Source: Pseudomonadota bacterium (GTDB taxonomy: Bacteria > Pseudomonadota > Alphaproteobacteria > Rhizobiales > Beijerinckiaceae). Taken from it: 5,531 nucleotides of DNA. Each line of letters begins with the position of its first letter. Within the stretch, counting starts at the first letter, position 1. The stretch is from NCBI GenBank assembly GCA_023452965.1, contig JAEXUU010000230.1, forward strand, positions 1 to 5,531, written 5' to 3'. A program made the position numbers and the translations under genes. The notes beneath the pieces were generated by a model. That model had not been told where the DNA came from. It searched no databases and worked only from the letters and a program-made list of their open reading frames with translations. This document shows positions 1 to 5,531 of the stretch, one piece after another.

Positions 1-971
1 CGATGAGCATGGCCAAGGGGCTGCTGCCGGATCTCCACCCGCAATGCGCGGGCGCGGCGCGCTCGACCGTGCTGAAGGATTCCGACGTCGTCCTGCTGAT
101 CGGAGCGCGGCTCAACTGGCTCCTGTCGCACGGCAAGGGCAAGAGCTGGGGTGATCAGCCCAAGAAGTTCATCCAGATCGACATCGAGCCCAAGGAAATG
201 GACTCCAATGTCGAGATCGTCGCGCCGGTTGTCGGCGATATCGGCTCCTGCGTCTCGGCCCTGCTCGCAGGCATGGGCGGCGCGTGGCAGGCGCCCCCTG
301 CCGAATGGACGCAGGCCGTCGCCAAGAAGCGCGACGAGAACGTCGCCAAGATGGCGCCGCGCCTGATGAACAACAACGTGCCGATGGACTATCACGGTGC
401 GCTCGGCGTGCTGCGCACCATCATCGCGGAGCGGCCGGACGCGATCCTGATCAACGAAGGCGCCAACACGCTCGATCTCGCGCGCGGCGTCATCGACATG
501 CACCAGCCGCGCAAGCGCCTCGATGTCGGTACCTGGGGCGTGATGGGCATCGGCATGGGCTACGCCGTTGCCGCTGCTGTCGAGACCGGCAAGCCCGTAC
601 TCGCGGTCGAGGGTGATTCGGCCTTCGGCTTCTCGGGCATGGAGGTGGAGACGATCTGCCGGTACAACCTGCCGGTCTGCATCGTCATCTTCAACAATAA
701 CGGCATCTACCGCGGCACCGACGTCAACGTTGCCGGCGACGATCCCGCCACGACCGTGTTCGTCAAGGACGCGCGCTACGACCGCATGATGGAGGCGTTC
801 GGCGGCGTCGGCGTCAACGCGATCTCGCCCGACGAGCTGAAGCGCGCCGTCAACGCGGCGATGGACAGCGGCAAGCCCACCTTGATCAACGCGGTGATCG
901 ACCCGACCGCCGGCAGCGAGAGCGGCCGCATCGGCAATCTCAATCCGCAAAGCGCACTCAAGAAGAAATAA
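1..971 (+). CDS. oxc: Oxalyl-CoA decarboxylase, C-terminal part (5' end outside window)
   Basis: ThDP-dependent enzyme that decarboxylates oxalyl-CoA to formyl-CoA and CO2 in the cytoplasm. The reading frame is open from the window edge; the Met codon at 3 is internal. About 322 residues are visible against roughly 570 for the family, so the N-terminal PYR domain with the catalytic Glu is missing. Visible (numbered from the codon at 3): the central nucleotide-binding-fold domain at about 1-95 ([19 protein letters not shown], then APVVGDI), and the PP domain at about 135-300. The ThDP/Mg motif begins [11 protein letters not shown] (Asp205) and ends NNNGIYRG (Asn232, Gly234); the Asp-Asn spacing of 27 fits the family. 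The C-terminal ESGRI (306-310) matches the segment that closes over the active site in the Oxalobacter formigenes enzyme. These motifs and the frc partner separate it from acetolactate synthase. It stops at TAA, 14 bp before frc, probably in one operon. No frameshift is seen. Confidence 0.95.
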   Translation, partial: MSMAKGLLPDLHPQCAGAARSTVLKDSDVVLLIGARLNWLLSHGKGKSWGDQPKKFIQIDIEPKEMDSNVEIVAPVVGDIGSCVSALLAGMGGAWQAPPAEWTQAVAKKRDENVAKMAPRLMNNNVPMDYHGALGVLRTIIAERPDAILINEGANTLDLARGVIDMHQPRKRLDVGTWGVMGIGMGYAVAAAVETGKPVLAVEGDSAFGFSGMEVETICRYNLPVCIVIFNNNGIYRGTDVNVAGDDPATTVFVKDARYDRMMEAFGGVGVNAISPDELKRAVNAAMDSGKPTLINAVIDPTAGSESGRIGNLNPQSALKKK

Positions 972-980
972 GGGAGGAGG
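972..980 (+). promoter_or_regulatory. Strong ribosome binding site of frc
   Basis: GGGAGGAGG lies directly after the oxc stop codon and 5 nt before the frc ATG at 986. It is a near-perfect Shine-Dalgarno sequence and fixes the frc start. Its place inside the 14-bp gap supports translation of frc from the oxc-frc transcript without a separate promoter. Confidence 0.85.
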
Positions 981-985
981 CAGAC

Positions 986-2260
986 ATGAAAGCGCTAGAA
1001 GGCGTCAAGGTTCTCGATTTCACCCATGTGCAGTCGGGCCCGACCTGCACGCAGCTCCTCGCCTGGTTCGGCGCCGACGTGATCAAGGTCGAGCGTCCCG
1101 GCACCGGCGACATCACGCGCGGCCAGCTTTGCGACGTGCCGGATGCGGACAGCCTCTACTTCACGATGCTGAACCACAACAAGCGTTCGATCACGCTCGA
1201 CACCAAGAATCCCAGGGGCATGGAAGTGCTCTGGGAGATGGTGAAGGTCTGCGACGTGATGGTCGAGAACTTCGCCCCCGGCGTGCTCGACCGCATGGGC
1301 CTGACCTGGGCGAAGGTCCATGAGGTCAACCCGCGCATGATCGTCGCCTCGATCAAGGGCTTCGGCGCGGGCCCCTATGAGGACTGCAAGGTCTACGAGA
1401 ACGTCGCGCAATGCGCCGGCGGCGCGGCCTCGACCACCGGCTTCCGCGATGGCGTGCCGCTCGTCACCGGCGCCCAGATCGGCGATTCGGGGACCGGCCT
1501 GCATCTGGCGCTCGGGATCGTCACGGCGCTCTACCATCGCACCCATTCCGGCCTCGGCCAGAAGGTCGATTGTGCGATGCAGGATGGCGTGCTCAATCTC
1601 TGCCGCGTCAAGCTGCGCGACCAGCAGCGGCTCGATCATGGCCCGCTCAAGGAATACAGCCAGTTCGGCGAGGGCGTGCCCTTCGGTGACGCCGTGCCGC
1701 GCGCCGGCAACGATTCCGGTGGTGGCCAGCCCGGCCGCATCCTGAAGTGCAAGGGCTGGGAGACCGACCCGAACGCCTACATCTATTTCATCACCCAGGC
1801 CCCGGTCTGGGAGAAGATCTGCGATGTCATCGGCGAGCCGACCTGGAAGACCGATCCGAACTACGCCAAGCCGCCGGCGCGTTTGCCCAGGCTGAACGAG
1901 ATCTTCGGGCGGATCGAAGAGTGGACCATGACCAAGACCAAGTTCGAGGCCATGGACATCCTCAACGAATACGACATCCCCTGCGGGCCGATCCTCTCGA
2001 TGAAGGAGATCGCCGAGGAGAAGTCGCTGCGCGAGACCGGCACGGTGGTCGAGGTCGACCATCCCAAGCGCGGCAAGTACCTTTCGGTCGGCAACCCGAT
2101 CAAGCTCTCCAACAGCCCGTCCGAAGTGAAGCGCTCGCCGCTGCTCGGCGAGCACACCGACGAGGTGCTGCGCGACGTGCTGAAACTCGACGAGGCTCGC
2201 ATCGCTACGATCATTGAGTCCGGCGCCACCGGCGCGGTGACGCGGGCGGCGGCGGAGTAA
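986..2260 (+). CDS. frc: Formyl-CoA:oxalate CoA-transferase (class III)
   Basis: Cytoplasmic class III (CaiB/BaiF family) CoA-transferase that moves CoA from formyl-CoA to oxalate. It feeds Oxc with oxalyl-CoA and releases formate. The 424 residues are close to the 416-428 of the E. coli and O. formigenes enzymes. Seen: N-terminal [10 protein letters not shown] (10-19, with the active-site Gln16), [21 protein letters not shown], and KVYENVAQC with Tyr137. The catalytic Asp is Asp167 in [10 protein letters not shown] (Asp169 in O. formigenes). AMQDGVLNL and KLRDQQRL follow, then the mobile glycine loop SGGGQPG (244-250) and [20 protein letters not shown] lies near the C-terminus. The short segment before the glycine loop (FGDAVPR) resembles E. 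coli YfdW more than O. formigenes Frc. The first glycine of the usual GGGG loop is Ser here. The C-terminus carries about ten extra, Ala-rich residues. The start is fixed by the site at 972-980. A terminator follows the stop. Confidence 0.95.
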   Translation: MKALEGVKVLDFTHVQSGPTCTQLLAWFGADVIKVERPGTGDITRGQLCDVPDADSLYFTMLNHNKRSITLDTKNPRGMEVLWEMVKVCDVMVENFAPGVLDRMGLTWAKVHEVNPRMIVASIKGFGAGPYEDCKVYENVAQCAGGAASTTGFRDGVPLVTGAQIGDSGTGLHLALGIVTALYHRTHSGLGQKVDCAMQDGVLNLCRVKLRDQQRLDHGPLKEYSQFGEGVPFGDAVPRAGNDSGGGQPGRILKCKGWETDPNAYIYFITQAPVWEKICDVIGEPTWKTDPNYAKPPARLPRLNEIFGRIEEWTMTKTKFEAMDILNEYDIPCGPILSMKEIAEEKSLRETGTVVEVDHPKRGKYLSVGNPIKLSNSPSEVKRSPLLGEHTDEVLRDVLKLDEARIATIIESGATGAVTRAAAE

Positions 2261-2286
2261 CTCTCGCGCTTCTGTCGATTTTTTGG

Positions 2287-2320
2287 GACGGCGCTTCGGC
2301 AACGAGGCGCCGTCTTTTTT
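2287..2320 (+). terminator. Rho-independent terminator of the oxc-frc unit
   Basis: A perfect 8-bp stem, GACGGCGC (2287-2294) paired with GCGCCGTC (2307-2314), has a 12-nt loop and is followed at once by six T (2315-2320). It lies 26 nt after the frc stop. A T run also precedes the stem (2279-2284), so on the - strand the stem is followed by A rather than T. The terminator therefore works for + transcription only and does not obviously serve the convergent regulator gene. Confidence 0.88.
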
Positions 2321-2357
2321 GTTCAGGTGAGCACGTGAGGCAAGGCTCTGATCGCCC

Positions 2358-2846
2358 TCAACCCAGCGGAACCGTCAGGCCGACCTTCACGCGGTCCATC
2401 GCGACGAAGGTGCGGAACTTGCGGACGTTGTTGTTCTCGAAGAACAGGCGCCGGGTCAGCGCTTCATAGTCGGTCATGCTGGGCACGACGACGATCAGGA
2501 TGAAATCCGCCTCTCCGGTGACGTAGTAGCATTGCTGCACCTGCTCGGCGGCGGTGAACTCGCGCTTGGCAGCGTCGATATCCTTGGCCGTCTCGCTGAC
2601 CAGTTCGACCTCGACGAAAAGCGTTATCGCCTGGCCGACGGCGGCGGGATCGACGACCGCGACATTCGCCCTGATCACGCCGGCCTGTTCGAGGCGCTTG
2701 ATCCGGCGCTGGACGGCTGGAGCGGAAAGATTCACCGCCTGCCCGATCACCCGCTGCGGCGTCGTGTTATCGCGCTGCAATATGCCGAGGATCGCGATGT
2801 CGAAGCTGTCGAGGGTCAGCGCGTTCGGGGAAGCGGGCTTGGTCAA
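2358..2846 (-). CDS. Lrp/AsnC-family transcriptional regulator
   Basis: DNA-binding regulator of the feast/famine family, 162 residues, the usual length. An N-terminal winged helix-turn-helix covers about 12-60: LDSFDIAILGILQRDNTTP, then IGQAVNLSAPAVQRRIKRLE with the recognition helix at about 42-53. It is followed by a RAM ligand-sensing and oligomerisation domain at about 72-155, with CYYVTGEADFILIVVV (106-121), the usual family signature. The start is TTG, with GGAG 6 nt upstream. No ATG occurs in frame between the upstream stop (2913-2915) and the helix-turn-helix, so TTG is the best choice. It is divergent from the lyase gene, the typical arrangement for a local Lrp-type regulator that controls its neighbour in response to the amino acid degraded. 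The effector cannot be read from sequence; 2,3-diaminopropionate or a related amino acid is an inference. Autoregulation is likely for the family. It converges on frc and has no clear terminator of its own. Confidence 0.93.
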   Translation of the reverse strand: MTKPASPNALTLDSFDIAILGILQRDNTTPQRVIGQAVNLSAPAVQRRIKRLEQAGVIRANVAVVDPAAVGQAITLFVEVELVSETAKDIDAAKREFTAAEQVQQCYYVTGEADFILIVVVPSMTDYEALTRRLFFENNNVRKFRTFVAMDRVKVGLTVPLG

Positions 2847-2852
2847 TCGGCG

Positions 2853-2856
2853 CTCC
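2853..2856 (-). promoter_or_regulatory. Ribosome binding site deciding the TTG start of the regulator
   Basis: On the - strand GGAG sits 6 nt before the TTG codon at 2846-2844. This supports TTG as the real start, since no ATG or GTG at a suitable place competes. Confidence 0.6.
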
Positions 2857-2887
2857 GATGAAACAAACTTGCATTTGAAGCGCGCGA

Positions 2888-2917
2888 TTGCAGCGCTCTT
2901 TTCGCGTCCGGTCTAAT
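2888..2917 (+). promoter_or_regulatory. Candidate sigma-70 promoter for the lyase-amidohydrolase operon
   Basis: TTGCAG (2888-2893) and TCTAAT (2912-2917) are separated by 18 nt. The -10 box matches TATAAT at 5 of 6 positions, the -35 box at 3 of 6. The predicted transcript would start near 2924, leaving a leader of roughly 27 nt before the ATG at 2951. The AT-rich TCTAATAT stands out from the GC-rich surroundings. A weak -35 would suit an activator-dependent promoter. This is a pattern match only. Confidence 0.4.
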
Positions 2918-2921
2918 ATCT

Positions 2922-2942
2922 TTGCGCCGTTACGTAGCGCAA
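2922..2942. repeat. Inverted repeat, possible operator or leader hairpin
   Basis: TTGCGC (2922-2927) and GCGCAA (2937-2942) form a perfect 6-bp inverted repeat around a 9-nt centre that contains the palindrome TACGTA. It overlaps the predicted transcription start and the first two bases of the lyase Shine-Dalgarno site (2941-2945). It could be a regulator binding site or an RNA hairpin that partly masks the ribosome site. A 6-bp repeat can arise by chance in GC-rich DNA. Confidence 0.35.
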
Positions 2943-2945
2943 GGA
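2941..2945 (+). promoter_or_regulatory. Ribosome binding site setting the lyase start
   Basis: AAGGA lies 5 nt before the ATG at 2951. It favours this start over the in-frame TTG at 2888, which has no comparable site ahead of it. Its first two bases belong to the right arm of the inverted repeat at 2922-2942. Confidence 0.6.
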
Positions 2946-2950
2946 CGGCG

Positions 2951-4171
2951 ATGCTTCTCCTCAACCAACACCCCGATCACCGCACTCTGCTCGACCCTGT
3001 CGACGCTGAAACGCTCGGTGTCGCTGCGGCGGGCACGGTGGAGCGCTTCCTGTCCCATCGCCGCAACCACGCCGCGACGCCGCTCCATCTCCTCCCCGGC
3101 TTCGCTGCCGAGCTCGGCATCGGCGAGCTCGCGGTGAAGGACGAGGGGCAGCGGCTCGGCCTCGGCAGCTTCAAGGCGCTGGGCGGCGCCTATGCCGTGA
3201 TGCTGCTCGTGCTCGAAGAGGCGTCGAAGCGTCTCGGCCGCCCCGTCGATGTTGCGGATCTGCATGCGCCCGAGGTCAAGGCGGTCGCGGGTGGCATGAC
3301 ATTCGCCTGCGCGACGGACGGCAACCATGGGCGCTCGGTGGCGCAGGGCGCCGAACTCGTCGGCGCGAGGGCCGTGATCTTCGTGCATGGTGGTGTCAGC
3401 GACGAGCGTGTCGCGGCGATCGCCCGTTTCGGTGCCGAGATGCGCCGAGTGGCCGGTACCTATGACGACTCGGTCTTGGAAGCCTCGCGCGTCGCGAAGG
3501 AGGAGGGCTGGACCGTCGTCTCGGACACCTCCTGGCTCGGATATGAGCGGATTCCCGGCCTCGTGATGCAGGGCTACACGGTGATCGTGCGCGAGGCCCT
3601 GCAACAGCTCGACCGCTCCCCGACCCATGTCTTCGTCCAGGCGGGGGTCGGCGGGATCGCCGCGGCGCTCTCGGCCCATCTTTCCCTCGCCTTGGGCGAG
3701 CAGCGGCCGACCTTCATCGTCGTCGACCCCGCCCGCGCCGCCTGCATCTTCGAGACCGCCAAGGCGGGCCATCCGGTCAAAGTCGCGCATGCCGAGCCAA
3801 CGGTGATGGCGATGCTCGAATGCTATGAGCCATCCCCCATTGCCTGGCGCGTGCTGTCGCGCGTCGCCGACGCGTTCATGACCGTCGAGGACGCCGACGC
3901 GGTCGCGGTGATGAACCGCTTGGCCCGCCCCTCGGCCGGCGATCCGGCGATCGTCGCGGGCGAGAGCGGCGGTGCCGGCCTCGCCGGACTTCGGCGCGCA
4001 GCGGCCGATCCGGCGATGCGCGCCGCGTTGCGGCTCGACGCCTCCTCGCGTGTCCTCGTTGTCAACACCGAAGGCGCGACCGATCCCGGCCGCTACGAGG
4101 CGCTCGTCGGCCTTGCGCCGGACGCCGTACATTCATCCAATCCGACGTCAACGCGACAAGGCGGCTTCTGA
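2951..4171 (+). CDS. Diaminopropionate ammonia-lyase-like PLP enzyme (YgeX/DpaL family)
   Basis: Fold-type II PLP enzyme, predicted to split 2,3-diaminopropionate to pyruvate and two ammonia. It has 406 residues, near the 398 of E. coli YgeX. Seen: KDEGQRLGLGSFKALGGAYA with the PLP Schiff-base Lys75; FACATDGNHGRSVA with Asp123; VVSDTSWLGYERIPG with Asp192; the glycine-rich loop VQAGVGG (229-235); AGESGGAG (336-343); VNTEGATDPGRY near the C-terminus. Lys75, Asp123 and Asp192 align with Lys77, Asp120 and Asp189 of E. coli YgeX, the residues used with D- and L-substrate. The ATG at 2951 is chosen because AAGGA lies 5 nt upstream; an earlier in-frame TTG at 2888 would place the coding start in the promoter region and add 21 residues without family similarity. 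The gene overlaps the amidohydrolase gene by 1 nt and diverges from the Lrp-type regulator. Another beta-substituted amino acid could be the true substrate; simple threonine dehydratase is less likely. Confidence 0.88.
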   Translation: MLLLNQHPDHRTLLDPVDAETLGVAAAGTVERFLSHRRNHAATPLHLLPGFAAELGIGELAVKDEGQRLGLGSFKALGGAYAVMLLVLEEASKRLGRPVDVADLHAPEVKAVAGGMTFACATDGNHGRSVAQGAELVGARAVIFVHGGVSDERVAAIARFGAEMRRVAGTYDDSVLEASRVAKEEGWTVVSDTSWLGYERIPGLVMQGYTVIVREALQQLDRSPTHVFVQAGVGGIAAALSAHLSLALGEQRPTFIVVDPARAACIFETAKAGHPVKVAHAEPTVMAMLECYEPSPIAWRVLSRVADAFMTVEDADAVAVMNRLARPSAGDPAIVAGESGGAGLAGLRRAAADPAMRAALRLDASSRVLVVNTEGATDPGRYEALVGLAPDAVHSSNPTSTRQGGF

Positions 4172-5334
4172 TGGCCAAGCTCGATCACGACGCCCTGCAG
4201 GACGAGATGACCGGCTGGCGGCGCCAGCTGCATGCCAATCCCGAATTCGGCTTCGAGGAGAAGCAGACCGCGGCCTTCGTCGCCGCCAGGCTGCGCGAAT
4301 TCGGCCTCGACGATGTCGCCGAGGGCGTCGGCGGCACCGGCGTGGTTGGGACGCTGAAACGCGGCAGCGGCAACCGGTCCATCGCACTGCGGGCCGATAT
4401 GGACGCGCTGCGCATCACCGAGCAGGGCGACCACGCCCACCGCTCGCGCTCGCCCGGTGTCATGCATGCCTGCGGCCATGACGGCCACACGACGATGCTG
4501 CTGGGGGCGGCCAAGCTGCTCGCCGCGGAAGGCGGCTTCGACGGCACGGTGCGCTTCCTGTTTCAGCCGGCCGAGGAATGGGGCAAGGGCGCCCTCGCCA
4601 TGCTGGCCGACGGGCTGCTCGAACGCTTCCCCTTCGAGGAGATTTACGGGCTGCACAATGCGCCCGGCCTCGCTGTTGGCCGCTTCAAGACGCGAGCCGG
4701 GCCGTTCATGTCGGCCGAGGACAATTTCGAGATCGTGCTCAGGGGCGTCGGCGGACATGCCGCGCGGCCGCATTCAGGCAATGAGGTCCTGGTCGCGGCC
4801 TGCGCGCTCGTCACCAATCTCCAGACCATCGTCTCGCGCCGCCTGAGCCCGGCGGATATCGGCGTCGTCTCGGTCACTGAGCTGCTGACGGACGGCACGC
4901 GCAACGCCTTGCCGGGTCTGGCGCGCATTCTCGGCGACGCCCGCAGCTTCCGCCCGGAGATCAGCGCCGAGATCGAGAAGCAGATGGGCATCATCGCCGA
5001 GGGTACGGCGCTGGCCTACAACGTCACTGCCGAGCTGACCTATACGCGAGAATTCGTGCCGCTCGTGAACGACGATGCCCTGGTTCAGGAGGCCGCGACC
5101 GCCGCGCGCACGGTCTTCGGGGAGGACGGCGTCGCCATCGCGCGCGAGCCGATGACCGGCTCGGAGGATTTCGCGCGCTTCCTCGAGCACGTGCCGGGCT
5201 GCTTTGCCTATGTCGGCAATGGCGAGGGCTCAGCGCCGCTGCACAACCCGACCTATGATTTCAACGATGAGGGCCTGATCCACGGTGCGCGGTTCCACGC
5301 CGCGATCACGCGGCAGCGCCTTCGTTCCGCATAG
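4171..5334 (+). CDS. M20-family amidohydrolase (hippurate hydrolase/aminoacylase-like)
   Basis: Zinc- or manganese-dependent amidohydrolase of the M20D type (hippuricase, IAA-amino acid hydrolase, N-acyl-amino acid hydrolase), 387 residues, normal length, cytoplasmic (no signal peptide). Seen: WRRQLHANPEFGFEE (16-30), ALRADMDALRI (72-82), and HACGHDGHTTMLLGAA (99-114) with metal ligands Cys101 and His103. FQPAEEWGKGA carries Glu135/Glu136 (catalytic base and ligand). His162 is in GLHNAPG, and the lid domain contains GGHAARPH (194-201) and NLQTIVSRR. TGSEDFARFLE (329-339) and PLHNPTYDFND (356-366, His358) complete the active site. All expected ligands are present. The ATG overlaps the lyase stop as TGATG, which suggests translational coupling; only a weak AAGGCGG precedes it. 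E. coli also has an M20 gene (ygeY) next to ygeX. The likely job is removing an acyl group from an N-acylated substrate to supply the lyase; the acyl group is not readable from sequence. Confidence 0.9.
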   Translation: MAKLDHDALQDEMTGWRRQLHANPEFGFEEKQTAAFVAARLREFGLDDVAEGVGGTGVVGTLKRGSGNRSIALRADMDALRITEQGDHAHRSRSPGVMHACGHDGHTTMLLGAAKLLAAEGGFDGTVRFLFQPAEEWGKGALAMLADGLLERFPFEEIYGLHNAPGLAVGRFKTRAGPFMSAEDNFEIVLRGVGGHAARPHSGNEVLVAACALVTNLQTIVSRRLSPADIGVVSVTELLTDGTRNALPGLARILGDARSFRPEISAEIEKQMGIIAEGTALAYNVTAELTYTREFVPLVNDDALVQEAATAARTVFGEDGVAIAREPMTGSEDFARFLEHVPGCFAYVGNGEGSAPLHNPTYDFNDEGLIHGARFHAAITRQRLRSA

Positions 5335-5468
5335 ACCTCTCCACCTGCTGAAGGCTCACCCTGCCGCTTCGCCAGAGGCGCTGGTGCGGTGCCGTGCGGG
5401 CGGCAGCGCCGCGGACTGCACAGATAGTCCCTAGCAAAAACAAGCAACGATAACCGGAGGATGGAACG
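5335..5468. other. Intergenic spacer after the amidohydrolase gene
   Basis: The first 80 bp are GC-rich, with weak self-complementarity (GGCGCT at 5377-5382 and AGCGCC at 5405-5410) but no T run, so no convincing terminator is seen. From about 5420 the sequence becomes A-rich. No good -35/-10 pair was found. The downstream gene may be read through from the lyase operon or have a promoter I cannot recognise. Confidence 0.5.
5456..5460 (+). promoter_or_regulatory. Ribosome binding site of the exported-protein gene
   Basis: GGAGG lies 8 nt before the ATG at 5469 and picks out that start. The nearer ATG at 5461 directly abuts the site and reads only Met-Glu-Arg before a stop. Confidence 0.7.
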
Positions 5469-5531
5469 ATGAGAACAATCACGGCCGCGGCAATTCTTGT
5501 GGCGGCGATGGCCGGTGCCGCGAATGCCAAT
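5469..5531 (+). CDS. Secreted/periplasmic protein, N-terminus only (runs off window)
   Basis: Only 21 codons are visible, starting MRTITAAAILVAAMAGAANA. This is a textbook Sec signal peptide: a single Arg near the start, a hydrophobic Ala/Ile/Leu/Val core at about 5-15, and an Ala-x-Ala cleavage site (Ala18-Asn19-Ala20), with Asn21 as the probable first mature residue. There is no lipobox Cys. The same strand as the lyase operon and the 134-bp distance suggest a related role. A solute-binding protein of an amino-acid or peptide ABC transporter is the commonest companion of such genes in these bacteria, but the mature protein is outside the window and the function is an inference only. Confidence 0.75.
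   Translation, partial: MRTITAAAILVAAMAGAANAN

Noticed and set aside
995..2302. A 435-codon open frame on the - strand covering all of frc
   Set aside because: It is antisense to a gene with unmistakable family motifs. Its protein is rich in Arg, Ala, Asp and His with no recognisable domain, and it runs through the frc terminator. Long antisense frames are expected in GC-rich DNA.
2279..2320. Reading the 2287-2314 hairpin as a bidirectional terminator shared with the convergent regulator gene
   Set aside because: On the - strand the stem is followed by CCC and a run of A, not T, so it lacks the uridine tract needed for that direction.
2888..2950. N-terminal extension of the lyase from an in-frame TTG at 2888
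   Set aside because: The extra 21 residues are not family-like, no ribosome site precedes the TTG, and they would occupy the likely promoter. The ATG at 2951 has AAGGA at good spacing.
2930..4132. A 400-codon open frame on the - strand opposite the lyase gene
   Set aside because: Low-complexity Arg/Gly/Asp/His-rich translation, no motif, and complete overlap with a well-supported PLP enzyme gene. It is a GC-driven shadow.
4093..4773. A 226-codon open frame on the - strand opposite the amidohydrolase gene
   Set aside because: Same reasoning: antisense to conserved M20 motifs, with no recognisable domain in its own translation.
5371..5410. GC-rich self-complementary stretch after the amidohydrolase gene as a terminator
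   Set aside because: The arms are only 6 bp around a 22-nt loop and no T run follows.
5461..5472. Three-codon open frame ATG GAA CGA TGA just before the exported-protein gene, overlapping its ATG
   Set aside because: It could act in reinitiation, but its ATG abuts GGAGG without the spacing needed for initiation. It is most simply explained by chance.

Overview
The window is uniformly GC-rich, with G or C at most third codon positions. Genes are tightly packed, Shine-Dalgarno sites are of the AGGAGG type, and one gene starts at TTG. This fits an alphaproteobacterium, most likely Hyphomicrobiales; a Bosea- or Methylobacterium-like host is a guess from gene content, not a demonstrated assignment. 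Nothing looks like a phage, transposon, CRISPR array or RNA gene. The reading is of ordinary chromosomal catabolic DNA.

Left block (1-2320), oxalate catabolism, + strand. The C-terminal part of oxalyl-CoA decarboxylase (oxc, cut by the window edge) is followed after 14 bp by a complete formyl-CoA:oxalate CoA-transferase (frc). Frc moves CoA from formyl-CoA to oxalate, and Oxc decarboxylates the oxalyl-CoA back to formyl-CoA and CO2, so the pair forms a catalytic cycle. A strong intrinsic terminator closes the unit at 2287-2320.

Middle and right block (2358-5334), amino-acid catabolism. An Lrp/AsnC-family regulator (- strand, TTG start) is divergent from a PLP-dependent diaminopropionate ammonia-lyase-like gene (+). 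That gene overlaps by 1 nt (TGATG) with an M20-family amidohydrolase. The 104-bp divergent intergenic region holds a candidate promoter and short inverted repeats that could be Lrp-type operators. The inferred pathway is an N-acyl diamino acid, deacylated by the M20 enzyme, then 2,3-diaminopropionate converted to pyruvate plus two ammonia.

Right edge (5469-5531): the first 21 codons of a new + gene encode a clear Sec signal peptide. A periplasmic binding protein of an uptake system is plausible but cannot be proved here.

The most interesting idea is metabolic. A deacylase plus a diaminopropionate lyase next to an oxalate-degrading pair is the set of activities needed to consume N-oxalyl-2,3-diaminopropionate (ODAP, the Lathyrus neurotoxin). 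This is inference from co-location. The two blocks are separate transcription units, and oxalate genes are common on their own in such bacteria.
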